Made by a program: the position numbers and the translations under genes. A DNA stretch of 64,000 bases from Pardosa pseudoannulata (Eukaryota; Arthropoda; Arachnida; Araneae; Lycosidae). Location: the NCBI GenBank assembly GCA_032207245.1, contig CM063501.1, positions 59,300,003 to 59,364,002 of the forward strand. The letters are read 5' to 3'. Positions within the stretch are counted from its first letter, which is position 1. Each line of letters begins with the position of its first letter. Positions 1 through 10,575 of the stretch are shown piece by piece. Below the pieces are notes generated by a model. It was given only the letters and a program-made list of their open reading frames with translations. It was not told where the DNA came from and searched no databases.

Positions 1-544
1 ACCTACACATTCCCTCCTTTGCTTTCTACTAAAGATATAAACTGGTAAGATTTTGAATTTCTTTTATATATTTCAAAAATATTTTCATCACGAAAACTGT
101 CAGTGTTTTACAAAATGAAGGTAATAGTTTTAAAATTTTAATTACATTTTATATTATTTTACATATCAGCAATAAATAAAAATTCCTAATCAAAGCAAAG
201 CGTTTTCAGAAGACGAATATCGTATTTTATTTATTTTCTCTTGTAAATTTTAGAAATATAAACTAAAGGTATAAAATTGAAATGTCTTTACAAGCAGGTA
301 ATGGAAGATCGCATACGTTTTTGCGAAATAATTTAATAAGGCCATTAAGCAAGGTACTAATAATTTGACATATACTTAACATGAAAGACACTTAAATATT
401 TTTTATTTTGAAAATATTTACTGTACTAGCAACGGATTATATTACCCATCAATCAGATGCCGAAGAAAACCGAATAAGAAATTAATTAGCCAAATACCAA
501 TGAATAAATTGAGATAGCTAGAATTGTTCATGCCAAAAAGAAAC
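1..544. other. AT-rich sequence without recognisable gene
   Basis: Short-stop AT-rich DNA on both strands. No splice-bounded open frame, RNA gene or inverted repeat was recognised. Confidence 0.5.
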
Positions 545-665
545 ATAGCTAAACGATGGCTTAATAATTACTGCGCTAGTATTCGGACCAGAGTTCATGG
601 GGCCGAGTATCACTAGCCACCTCGTGGTACAAAAAAGTAGCTAGACCATAACGCTCCAAACCAAA
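545..665 (+). mobile_element. Truncated tRNA-derived SINE
   Basis: A worn copy of the SINE family seen best at 44667-44850. The tRNA-like head (AACGATGGCTTAATAATTAC, then CGGACCAGAGTTCATGG) is recognisable, most of the middle is missing, and the 3' end CGCTCCAAACCAAACC matches the family tail. The head and tail with an internal deletion fit an old inactive copy. Confidence 0.6.
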
Positions 666-1534
666 CCAACCAAAAAGAAGCAAAACATATTTTTTAATTA
701 ATATTAATCACTGTAAAATTAATTAACTTACTTAAAAGTTTTAATCATTTTAGCAAGATAAAGATAGAAAAATATATCTCAAAATATAGATTCACCAAAC
801 CCAAAAGAATTCAATAAAACTTTTTATTTTCCCCTTTCCGATAATCTCCGATCAATTTAAGATGTCTAACAGCTTCCATAGGTTTACCAGAATCACCCTG
901 AAAAATTTGAACATGATACGCCTAGCCCTTGTGGTAAGCATAATAGCTATATATACATACACACAAACAATAGACATTAAATGCATATATTTTCATTCTT
1001 ATCTGATTAGAACTGTAGAGCACAAACTAGGGGGTGGGGGTCACAACCCCGACAGGTTTATGAACAAATTTTTATGGGTTGTCGGATTTAAAGAAATAAT
1101 AAAGGCATTTAAAGAGAATCCTGGAAGTTTTTAACTTTCACAAGAACTATTCAGTGAAACAATTATATATTTAAATCTAATATTGTTTCTACTTGATTCA
1201 CACTTCAAGCTCAATATTTCTCAAACAGCTCGAGTATGACTTCCAAACAGTTGTAATTATTTGCGGAAATTAAAAATAGTCCCTGACTTGCCAGAAATCT
1301 GGGTTATCGATTAGAAACGAGTATGTCGATTTTAAAAACAAAGCATTTAAGAAAGATCTGAAAAGGTTTTAAAAAGAAATAAACATGCCGAGCTAAAAAG
1401 GAAAGAATATTTTGATTCAATTTGCTTCATCCTACTTATGTGAGGCTAGTTTTTGAAAGTTTGTGGCGAGCTATTAAACAAAATATCGAGCTCAGTTAGA
1501 CTCAGGAGGACTTCCGGTTTGTGATTTCCATATC

Positions 1535-1725
1535 TGGCTAAACGATGGCTGAATGGGAAGGGAGCTGCTCTTTGGTATAGGAGTTCAAGTGTTCAAATCT
1601 CACTTCTGGCATGGATGCTCGTAGCTCTTCAGATTCGGCTGTAAGCAGTAGATCCTGGTCTATTTCTCTCTTTCACTTTCAAGTTTGTCCACACTAGTCT
1701 CTCGTGACAAATATTTCGAAGCAAG
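1535..1725 (+). mobile_element. tRNA-derived SINE copy
   Basis: The tRNA-like head is followed by the family body: a B-box-like stretch near 1590 (GTTCAAATCTCACTTC), then GGCATGGATGCTCGTAGC, the TTCGGCTGTAAGCAGTAG block, and CTCTCGTGAC near the 3' end. The order of blocks is the same as in the copies at 4942 and 44667. The B box is mutated, so the copy is probably dead. Confidence 0.7.
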
Positions 1726-1838
1726 AACTTACTTTCGATAGAAGTAGTAAAACTCATTTTAAACATCACTTAGCTACCGTTTCGCTTCAGTCAAGACAAA
1801 CTGTGAGCTAACCACAGATTAAACGCCAAACATTAAAG

Positions 1839-1970
1839 TCCGGTCTCACTAAAGTCGTTTAACGGCTAACCAAGATTAATCTATGTTTAAAAGGAGAGTT
1901 GTGTCCCACCATTGGTTGGTGCCAAATGTTAATCGCGATTAGCAGTTAAAAGACTTTGGTGAGACCAGTC
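1839..1970. mobile_element. Small inverted-repeat MITE
   Basis: The left end (GTCCGGTCTCACTAAAGTCG from 1839) and the reverse complement of the right end (GACTGGTCTCACCAAAGTCT, ending 1970) match over about 40 bp with a few mismatches. The arms enclose a short spacer near 1890-1920. TAAA flanks both sides and may be a target duplication. No coding capacity. A related stretch with GCCAAACATTAA lies just left (1801-1835), so the element may sit in an older relative. The superfamily is not clear. Confidence 0.65.
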
Positions 1971-1979
1971 CTAAAATAA

Positions 1980-2535
1980 ACATAATTATCGACAATCTTA
2001 AACAATAATGATAAGCCAAAACCTAAGTATTCTCAATGATATATCTGCATTAAAACACATAATTTATTGCAGTCTTAATTTTATCTAGGAATTTAACAGT
2101 GGAATGTAAACTGACGGAGTTTTAAAACTATTTTATAGTATCAAATAAACTGTTAGAGCTAAAGATGACTTTCATTTCACATACTGATGATTCAATTGAG
2201 CAGTTTTTGTGTAGTTATGAATATCATATTATTAAAACTATTTCTTGATTTTAGTAAGTCTCACATTTATGTAGATTTACCCTTTTAAAATAAATGTACT
2301 AGTTTTACATTGACTGATTATTTATATATGTGTATGTTACAAATAATTCATTTTTATACGCATATCGCAGTTTGTAAAATCTATTCGAATTAATGAAGAA
2401 ATAAAATGCAAGAAAAATATTACTTTTGCTAAAACATCGATATTTCCATTTTTAAATACAGCGTATTTATGCAGATGTTTTATAAATTTTGATACGCACT
2501 TACGTGAACATGTAATGCGATTGGCTGTAGCTCAA
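1980..2535. other. AT-rich sequence, nothing recognised
   Basis: No gene, RNA or repeat was recognised. The end of this stretch carries a CRE-like TGACATCAC near 2536, just before the exon-like segment. Confidence 0.4.
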
Positions 2536-2538
2536 TGA

Positions 2539-2659
2539 CATCACACGCTTGTGTTTGAATACCTAATTAGCTGGTCAAACAGAAAAAAAATTGTAAACGT
2601 GATAGACCTTTTTGCTTTGTTCAGTCTGTTGTCGGCATTCTCAACTGGGTCATCTCAAG
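2539..2659 (+). CDS. Exon-like segment with hydrophobic stretch and strong splice donor (speculative)
   Basis: The frame is open from just after a TGA at 2536 to a consensus 5' splice site, CAAG|GTAAGA, with GT at 2660. It encodes a basic stretch (SNRKKIV) and then a hydrophobic run (VIDLFALFSLLSAF) ending in small polar residues (STGSSQ), which resembles a signal peptide. The donor leaves phase 1. The acceptor at 6501 also opens in phase 1, so the two could join. Against it: there is no in-frame ATG, no good acceptor upstream, and no protein family is recognised. It may be chance in AT-rich DNA. Confidence 0.15.
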
Positions 2660-4940
2660 GTAAGAATACGCTATTTCTTTTAAATATTCTTATGTGTCAC
2701 TTTAGTTCATGCATATTTCTATTTTCGGAAGAGTAGTATATTTGAGTGTTGTATCAACATATTTGTGGCGGGTATGCGGGAAAATTTCTAACGTAACGTA
2801 GGAGGTAAGAATTAATGAACGACGTATTCAGTCAAAGTTATATAAAATGGAAGCTACCTATGTTAGAGAAAATAAGTGATTTAATAATTTTTTATTCAGT
2901 AAAAAAGCAAGTAGAATAGATTAATATAAGTTATTTAAAAAACAATTCCTATAATTCTTTTAATGAATTATATTTTCACGTCTTATTGCCGGAATGTTTC
3001 TAAGCCACTGGATACAGCTGTTCTTTTTATATACGACTCTGTTTTCATTGTCTAGTTGTATTACCTACACTCCTTCTGAATTTCGAATAACGCCAATAAT
3101 TTTTGTACGCATACTGTTTTATGTATTTTAAGGGGTCATACGTATGATAAATCGACAAAACATTTTTCAGATAAAATACATATGTAAAAAAATTCAGTTC
3201 TGAATATTTTAACAGCCCGTGTTTAAAAAACAAAATTGAAGAGTTATGAATAAAAACTTGTCAGCTATTTACTGTAAAGAAATTAAACTTACAAAACTTT
3301 TACTTGATATTTCTTAAACTGTGTTTTTTTTTCATATAACGTGCATGTTATCTTCTAATATTTTTTTCATGAAATGTTTATAGGTTATATACAATATGAA
3401 TTTTATCCTATTAAACTTAAAATTTCTTGTATATATATCCCAAAAAGTTTTTCAAAATGCAATAAATATTGCATTTTTCCCCTTTCTTGTAAATTTATAC
3501 ATGTACCTAAATACATAGAAATTAAAGTTCAAATTAATTTTGAGATATTGTAGTACGTTTTAAAATAAGTTTGTGTTTAACTTAATTATAATTTTAGTAA
3601 TCATTCACTTTAGCCTTGATATCACTTTTGTGAATGACAAAGTGTCTCTTAGTTATAAGTTTTTAACATAAATATTTTTGTTTTAAAAATGAATGTGATA
3701 TGTAAGTAAAGATAATGTGTTCTAACTACTTAAAAAAATTATGTTTAAAAAACTTATATTTTATGAGCTATGAGGAAACCAAAATAATGATTATTTTACA
3801 TTTTTACGACTTTTAAGTGTCGTATCACCCTTTAAAACTATATAGGGATATACCAAAATAATTTAACACTCGGGTCTGGTGTTAGTTTAAATTATGTAAA
3901 CAATAAATTTAGTTTTAATTTCTGTTAATATTATGAAAATTAGATTTATAAAAAAGCTTATTCCGGTCAAAAAGATAATCTAGTCTTAAATTTGTTAATG
4001 AAACAAAATTTACAGTTTTATTTCAATAATACCTTTTTTATCAACTTTACTTTTTACTTAATATTTTATAGTATGGCTTATTTTTTTTGACTTCGTAATA
4101 TTTATGTGCATTACTTCTTATATTTCACTGAAAATTTTCTGCTGTGGCTATTAACATGTTTTTGAATTAAAAACGAGTTATGTTTCTTCAATTAAAAGGA
4201 TTTTGTCAAATTACAGGGTTTAATAACGTGAATTAGATAAAAAAAAAGTTGCTAAAATATGTACTTTAAAATAATCGTGTATGGAAACTGTAACGCAAGT
4301 GAACATTGATACCCGGGTTTTTAGTATAACATAGAAACTAAACGTATAGTAAAAACATGAAAATAATTAATACAATAGTTGTTAGTAATTATTAATTATT
4401 ATAATATTTGTTTTATGTAACTTTTATGATCATACGTTAAGACTAATTTTGAATATTTTAAAAATGATATTAAAGGCGTCTTGATGTATTACGTGAAGTG
4501 TTATTTAACTGCTAATGATCTATGTTTAAATGGGGGGTGGGGAATTCAGCTTATAATTAGATTCACTAGTATCTATGAAATTTATAGTAAATTTATAGGG
4601 ATTAGTAGCATTTAGAATAGATAATTTTCAATTTTCATTCCCTTACAATTTCAATAAGCTTTAATCATTTTATGCACATTAATAGCTAAAAATTTTATTA
4701 CCTGAATCAGGTGTGTTTTATAGCGTCCCAGTAGTAATATTTCGTATTAGCGGCAAAACTCACAAAACTTCTAATTGAATCAAGTAGTGTATTTATAACT
4801 GTAAATATGTATGTAGATGATTTACTGATTATTATAACTGTTATGCAAATTTGGAAATTAGCTGCTCCGTTTCTAATTTGAATAATAAAAAAATTCAATG
4901 TATTCAGATGTATATAATATAATTATATAGACAAATATGT
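2660..4940. other. AT-rich stretch without recognised features
   Basis: Long AT-rich DNA with frequent stops in all frames. Nothing beyond simple T and A runs was recognised. It would be intronic if the exon candidates at 2539 and 6501 are real. Confidence 0.4.
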
Positions 4941-4941
4941 G

Positions 4942-5113
4942 TGCCAAACGATGTCCTAGTGGTAGAGCGTTGCTGTTCGGTACCAGAGTTCGTGGTTTCG
5001 AATCCTGCTGATGGCATGGATGTTCGTAGCGATTCGGAATTGGCTTTAAGCAGTACGTCACGGTCTCATTATCCCTCGTGAGAAAAACAGTAGACCGTAG
5101 TACTACAAAACAA
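4942..5113 (+). mobile_element. tRNA-derived SINE, nearly full length
   Basis: The head starts GCCAAACGATGTCCTAGTGG and holds TGGTAGAGC (A-box region) and GGTTTCGAATCC (B-box-like). The body has GGCATGGATGTTCGTAGC, TTCGGAATTGGCTTTAAGC and CTCATTATCCCTCGTG, and the tail is ACTACAAAACAAACCC. The flanks (AAATATGTGTG left, AAATGTGTGT right) may be a diverged target duplication. It shares its architecture with the copies at 1535, 31935 and 44667. Confidence 0.8.
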
Positions 5114-5185
5114 ACCCAAACCTCAAATGTGTGTACAAATGTATAGAACATACTGTGCGAGCCACAGATATAAGATTCGTTTTCA

Positions 5186-6500
5186 ATGGGATGTTTAATG
5201 ATCTCTTCAGGCTTGATGCAGATGAATGTAGGCGTATATTTATTTTTAACTTATGTATGTCTTTTCTTTTTCTTTTTATTTAGTTTCTATTATCAGAATA
5301 TAATTTTAATTTTTGCAAAAAGGTGTAAAGTTTTAAAGTGCAATATTGGTAGTTATATTTTAGCCATTTATCCATTGATGGTCATAAGATATTCAATCGA
5401 TAGTTAATTAGTAACTCATGAAAAATGTAAAAGTTAGTTTTCAGAATGGAGCACACGTTTACTCTTCAAAATATTAACTTTTTTTTTTAACATATTGTAT
5501 GCGGCACACGTACTAGTACGTTTTCTGACGATTGATACTTAAACACAGCTCACGTACTAGTACGGGTTTGTGTAACATGGTTTGTTTTTGGGTACAAAAA
5601 TAAAGGTATATACAGGTAAACGAAGGAGAATGTTCTTGTCTACTACATAGATTCTGGAAAAATTCAGACAAATGACTAGTTTTCACATCAGTTGATGCGG
5701 CAAACACAGAACAGGGAAAAATTAAAACTACATACTATCTTTATTTGAGTTTTCATATTTACGATATAAATTTATCCACTAAAAATATATTTGTTTACAA
5801 AAATCTTATGGTTATTTATATATTTCTATTTATATATTTATGTATTTCAATGTAACATATGAAAAGTTGGTTAAAAATTAAATAATTTTTGATCTATTGA
5901 GATTTAACTCAATGAGTAATTTACTCATGAAACGCCCACTCCCTGTACAATTCCGCTGCGAAATGTACCCGTACACAATGAAATAATATTTGATATTGTA
6001 TGGGGATATGGTACCTTTTTAAAAATGGTAGAATTAGCCAGAAGAAATACTAGGTATTTTGTGTTTACACCTAACTTAAACTGTTAAACTTGTGTTATAA
6101 AATGAAATCTTCAAACATTCAATATCCATTTTATTTTATTAAAATTTATCCTTGTTATGAAGAGTACATTTTTTTTTTTGTGTGTGTGTGTCTAGTAACA
6201 TATTTGCAACTTAGACATCTCGAATGCTTTTATATCTAAATCCAACCTAATACTTTGAATACTGCTTCCTTATCCATACATTTGGAGCCCTACCCTATTG
6301 TTATTTCAGTTTTATAATGCGATGCAATGTGTATGTAATACAGAAAAAATTTATAAAAAATGCTAAAATATTTTAAAAACTAATGTTTCATAGAAAGTAT
6401 TTAAAGTTAATAAAATTTGATACCTACTTATGTTTCTATATTAATATTGTGATGACTCTTCACAAAGAAGCTGAAATTGAAAATATATCATATATTTCAG
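5186..6500. other. AT-rich stretch with paired short palindromes, no gene
   Basis: Short open frames in this stretch have no recognisable protein features. A short TG tract lies near 6180-6192. The palindrome pair at 5509-5564 is listed separately. Confidence 0.35.
5509..5564. repeat. Two copies of the palindrome CGTACTAGTACG, 44 bp apart
   Basis: CGTACTAGTACG occurs at 5509-5520 and again at 5553-5564, each preceded by CA, giving a 14-base direct repeat with a perfect 12-base palindromic core. It could be a paired dimeric protein-binding site or the remains of an inverted-repeat element. No function can be assigned. Confidence 0.6.
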
Positions 6501-6548
6501 GAACGAAGGATCTGTTTACTCTAGAACAATTCTTTTTGGAAGTTCAAG
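6501..6548 (+). CDS. Candidate 48-bp micro-exon (speculative)
   Basis: The acceptor ATATATTTCAG ends at 6500 and the donor CAAG|GTAAGAG has GT at 6549. The 48 bases are open and encode TKDLFTLEQFFLEVQ, with split glycine codons at both ends (phase 1 in, phase 1 out). The phase is compatible with the donor at 2660. A pyrimidine-rich acceptor ending TTTTTTTCAG at 7728 would join in phase and give GAC AGC TAA, a stop two codons later. The protein is not recognised. Short exons between good splice signals arise by chance in AT-rich DNA, so this is a weak call. Confidence 0.17.
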
Positions 6549-6744
6549 GTAAGAGAATCAATTTACTTTTATACATATTATTTTTTGAGAAAGTTAAAAC
6601 TTCACATATTTGCTAAAACTCCCTTGTTTTAGTAATTGTAATAGAATGTTTCTCTGTATTGCGGTTATGTTAAGATTTCTAATTTGGGTTCGATTCCAAA
6701 GAAGACAAAGAAGGAAATGCTCTTTATTAGACAAAAAATATTAT

Positions 6745-6850
6745 CTCTTGACGAGTAGTGAAGTTAGATTCGAATATTACTGCTGGTATGGATGTTTAGT
6801 AGGTCTCATTTTGTGTTGCATATAGTAATCTAGCGCACAAAACCAAACAA
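6745..6850 (+). mobile_element. SINE fragment
   Basis: GATTCGAATATTACTGCTGG then TATGGATGTTTAGTAGGTCT, followed by a CACAAAACCAAAC tail, follow the order of the SINE family seen at 4942. The head is degraded and the middle is deleted. Confidence 0.5.
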
Positions 6851-7879
6851 TCATCCACATTTTGTCAGCTTCTTCCCAGGGAGAGTATTTGGCAGTGTCC
6901 AAAATAGTTTCAGGAATTTTTGACTAATTATTAACAATGCTTTTAGCATTAAAATGGTATTTTTCATTGAGAAATTTCATACAGATAAACTCCTTTGATG
7001 TAAATAATCTTGATCAACATTCGACAGGTTAAAACACCTTTATTTTTTAGTAGTTTTATTCTTTTAATCATTTAATAACAGTTTATGAAAAATATATACC
7101 GGAATTAAGAGAATATCCAGTGGTGACTTTCGTGCTACAAACTTTTAAATTGTTCCCAAAAATTAAGATTTCTCTCAATTAAAGATTTCAAAGTGTGTGG
7201 AGAGTATTTAAATGGAATAAATTACAATAGCTTAAAACATAGGGTTTGCGTAAACAATACTTATTTGAGTTTAGAGACTAATTGAGTTTATAGAGGTTCA
7301 ATGTAGTACTATTGAAAAAATTCAGCAAGGCTACGTGTTGCTTCACTACAGTTAAATAAAAGGCATAAAAACTTATGTGCGATATTTTTCCCAAATAATG
7401 TCAAGAATTTGATACAATTTTATACAAGTTGTAGAATTCTGAAGATTCTATTTTTAAAATGCCAAACAATCGAGCTCTGAAAGTTATTGTAATGAAAATT
7501 TACAAAATGTAAGCTCTTCTATGATCAAGAGTCATGTTTACTATGCATGTCATATCCGGCTAACACAAACCTATGTTAAATTAAATAAAATCCAATTTAA
7601 GTTTTAAACTGTTCCATTCCCTAATGAAATTTTATACTGCATTTCTATTAGATTAAGCATAAAATAAGTATTAAGTTCAAATTATATTTTACAACTGTAC
7701 TTCACATTTATGACAAACTTTTTTTCAGACAGCTAAAGCGTAATTAAGTATAGTGTAAAAACAATTTAAATGAAAATTAAGTAAAAAAAAATATTCCTCT
7801 ACTAAACTGTATGTACTCATAAACAAATCTACTCTCTAAAACACGGCAAAAAATAATACAAATGTTTGATACCATAAGT
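6851..7879. other. AT-rich stretch, no gene recognised
   Basis: Nothing recognised, apart from the pyrimidine tract and CAG at 7728 mentioned with the micro-exon candidate. Confidence 0.4.
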
Positions 7880-8529
7880 TCATTCATATACTAATACTAT
7901 CAAGTGTTTTAATAATGGCTAGTTTTATTAGAAGGAAACTGCAAAAATATTATCATTAAACGTATTACTATCAAGTACACCTAAACTAAATGTTAGGAAA
8001 GTCGAAATCTTATTCGAAAGGAACATCGGGTATTCTGGGTAAATTCAAGCAAATCTATAAATAAAATGTCTATCTTATAAAAATTGTAGTGGTTTATTTT
8101 GATTTGATACCACTCTATTGGTTTTTGCCATTTTTTTATATTTCTTAACCTGAATTATTAAAACTATCGCAATGATAGATTATTCTAAAAATGTGTAATC
8201 ATGGACAATAAAACATTATAAGTTACCCAGTCATACTCGCATTCCTATGGTGCATCTCGTTTTCAAGGCAAATTAAAGTGCATAAATAAACAAAATGTCA
8301 GTAATTCCTCTAGTAACTTTAAAATGCTCTAAATGTTTTATTTTTTAATTATATCAACCAGCATTAATAAAACACAGTTGCAATGCAAAATTATTTTAAA
8401 AACAATACGTGTAATACGCTTTAGTGCACAATCTTATTCCAGATTGCAACTTGATTTTCCGGGCAAATTCAAGTAAATCTATAAACGAAATGCGATTTCT
8501 CTAGCACTTTTGCCGGTGCATTTATATAA
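7880..8529 (+). repeat. Decayed left flank of the 226-bp satellite
   Basis: Three diverged monomers can be traced. Each keeps landmark blocks in the order seen in the core array: ATTATTAAAA/ATTAGAAGG, then ACAGTTGCAATGC or a relative, AGATTATTCTAAAA, and AAATTCAAG...AATCTATAAA. The copy nearest the core is the best preserved; it has ACAGTTGCAATGC near 8375, CCGGGCAAATTCAAG near 8460 and CACTTTTGCCGGTG near 8507. Divergence rises with distance from the core. Confidence 0.75.
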
Positions 8530-10575
8530 ATTCATACTGCAGTAACTATCATTTTATGTCACCCTGTATTATTAGAAGACAGTTGCAATGCCAGATTATT
8601 CTAAAAATACATGTGCTCATAGTCGGTGCATCCACATTAAGTGTTAGGGAAGCCGTTTGGGCTTTCATGCATTGCAACTGTTCTTCCCGGCAATTTCAAG
8701 TTCATCTATACTTGAAATGTAATTTCTATTGCACTTTTGCCGGTATGTTTAAATAAATTTACACTGCAGTAACTATCATTTTTATGTCACCCTGTATTAC
8801 TAGAAGACAGTTGCAATGCCAGATTATTCTAAAATTGCATGTACTCATTGTTAGTGCATCCACATTAAGTGTTAGGGCAGCCGTTATGGCTTTCATGCAT
8901 TGCAACTGTTCTTCCCGGCAATTTCAAGTTCATCTATACTTGAAATGTAATTTCTATTGCACTTTTGCCGGTATGTTTAAATAAATTTACACTGCAGTAA
9001 CTATAATTTTTATGTCGCCCTGTATTACTAGAAGACAGTTGCAATGCCAGATTATTCTAAAATTGCATGTACTCATTGTCAGTGCATCCACATTAAGTGT
9101 TAGGGCAGCCGTTATGGCTTTTATGCATTGCAACTGTTCTTCCCGGCAATTTCAAGATAATCTATACTTGAAATGTAATTTCTATTGCACTTTTGCCGGT
9201 ATGTTTAAATAAATTTACACTGCAGTAACTATCATTTTATGTCACCCTGTATTACTAGAAGACAGTTGCAATGCCAGATTATTCTAAAAATACATGTGCT
9301 CATAGTCAGTGCATCCACAATAAGTGTTAGGGCAGTCGTATTGGCTTTCATGCATTGCAACTGTTCTTCCCGGCAATTTCAAGCTCATCAATACTTGAAA
9401 TGTAATATCTATTGCACTTTTGCCGGTTTATTTAAATAAATTTGCACTGCAGTAACAATCATTTTGTCACCCTGTATTACTAGCAAACAGTTGCAATACC
9501 AGATTATTCTAAAATTACATGTGCTCATAGTCAGTGCATTCACATTAAGTGTTAGGGCAGTCGTATTGGCTTTCATGCATTGCAACTGTTCTTCCCGGCA
9601 ATTTCAAGATCATCAATACTTGAAATGTAATTTCTATTGCACTTTTGCCGGTTTATTTAAATAAATTTACACTGCAGTAACAATCATTTTATGTTACCCT
9701 GTATTAGAAGACAGTTGCAATGCCAGATTATTCTAAAAATACATGTGCTCATAGTCAGTGCATCCACATTAAGTGTTAGGGCAGTCGTATTGGCTTTCAT
9801 GCATTGCAACTGTTCTTCCCGGCAATTTCAAGATCATCTATACTTCAAATGTAATATCTATTGCACTTTTGCCGGTTTATTTAAATAAATTTAAACTGCA
9901 GTAACAATCATTTTATGTCACCTTGTATTACTAGAAGACAGTTGCAATGCCAGATTATTCTAAAATTACATGTGCTCATAGTCAGTGCATCCACATTAAG
10001 TGTTAGGGCAGTCGTATTGGCTTTCATGCATTGCAACTGTTCTTCCCGGCAATTTCAAGTTCATCTATACTTGAAATGTAATTTCTATTGCACTTTTGCC
10101 GGTTTATTTAAATAAATTTACACTGCAGTAACAATCATTTTGTCACCCTGTATTACTAGAAGACAGTTGCAATGCCAGATTATTCTAAAAATACATGTGC
10201 TCATAGTCAGTGCATCCACATTAAGTGTTAGGGCAGTCGTATTGGCTTTCATGCATTGCAACCGTTCTTCCCGGCAATTTCAAGATGATCAATACTTGAA
10301 ATGTAATTTCTATTGCACTTTTGCCGCTTTATTAAAATAAATTTACACTGCAGTAACAATCATTTTATGTCACCCTGTATTAGAAGACAGTTGCAATGCC
10401 AGATTATTCTAAAAATACATGTGCTCATAGTCAGTGCATCCACATTAAGTGTTAGGGTAGTCGTATTGGCTTTCATGCATTGCAACTGTTCTTCCCGGCA
10501 ATTTCAAGTCCATGTATACTTGAAATGTAATTTCTATTGCACTTTTGCCGGTGTGTTGTAATGTTTATACTGTAG
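8530..10575 (+). repeat. Core of the 226-bp tandem satellite, nine monomers
   Basis: Nine head-to-tail monomers start (at the block GTCACCCTGTATT and its variants) near 8556, 8784, 9012, 9239, 9464, 9691, 9915, 10140 and 10367. Spacings are 228, 228, 227, 225, 227, 224, 225 and 227. Each monomer carries AGACAGTTGCAATGCCAG, a second block ATGCATTGCAACTG(T) that is its inverse, and the pair CCGGCAATTTCAAG / CTTGAAAT...TTGCCGG, so each can form two stem-loops. Each also holds a 65-66 codon open frame with near-identical product. The frame has no recognised motif and is most simply a by-product of recent amplification. Palindromic ACTGCAGT sits at every junction. Confidence 0.95.

Noticed and set aside
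862..1134. 90-codon plus-strand open frame
   Set aside because: Not recognised, no motif or splice support, and it contains a low-complexity GGGGG stretch. Likely chance in AT-rich DNA.
4942..5013. Head of the SINE considered as a tRNA gene
   Set aside because: It continues directly into the SINE body and tail, and the same head plus body recurs at several loci. No clear anticodon stem or acceptor stem pairing.
8530..10575. Regular repeat array considered as a CRISPR-like array
   Set aside because: Monomers are contiguous without unique spacers, the unit is far longer than CRISPR repeats, and the window is animal nuclear DNA.
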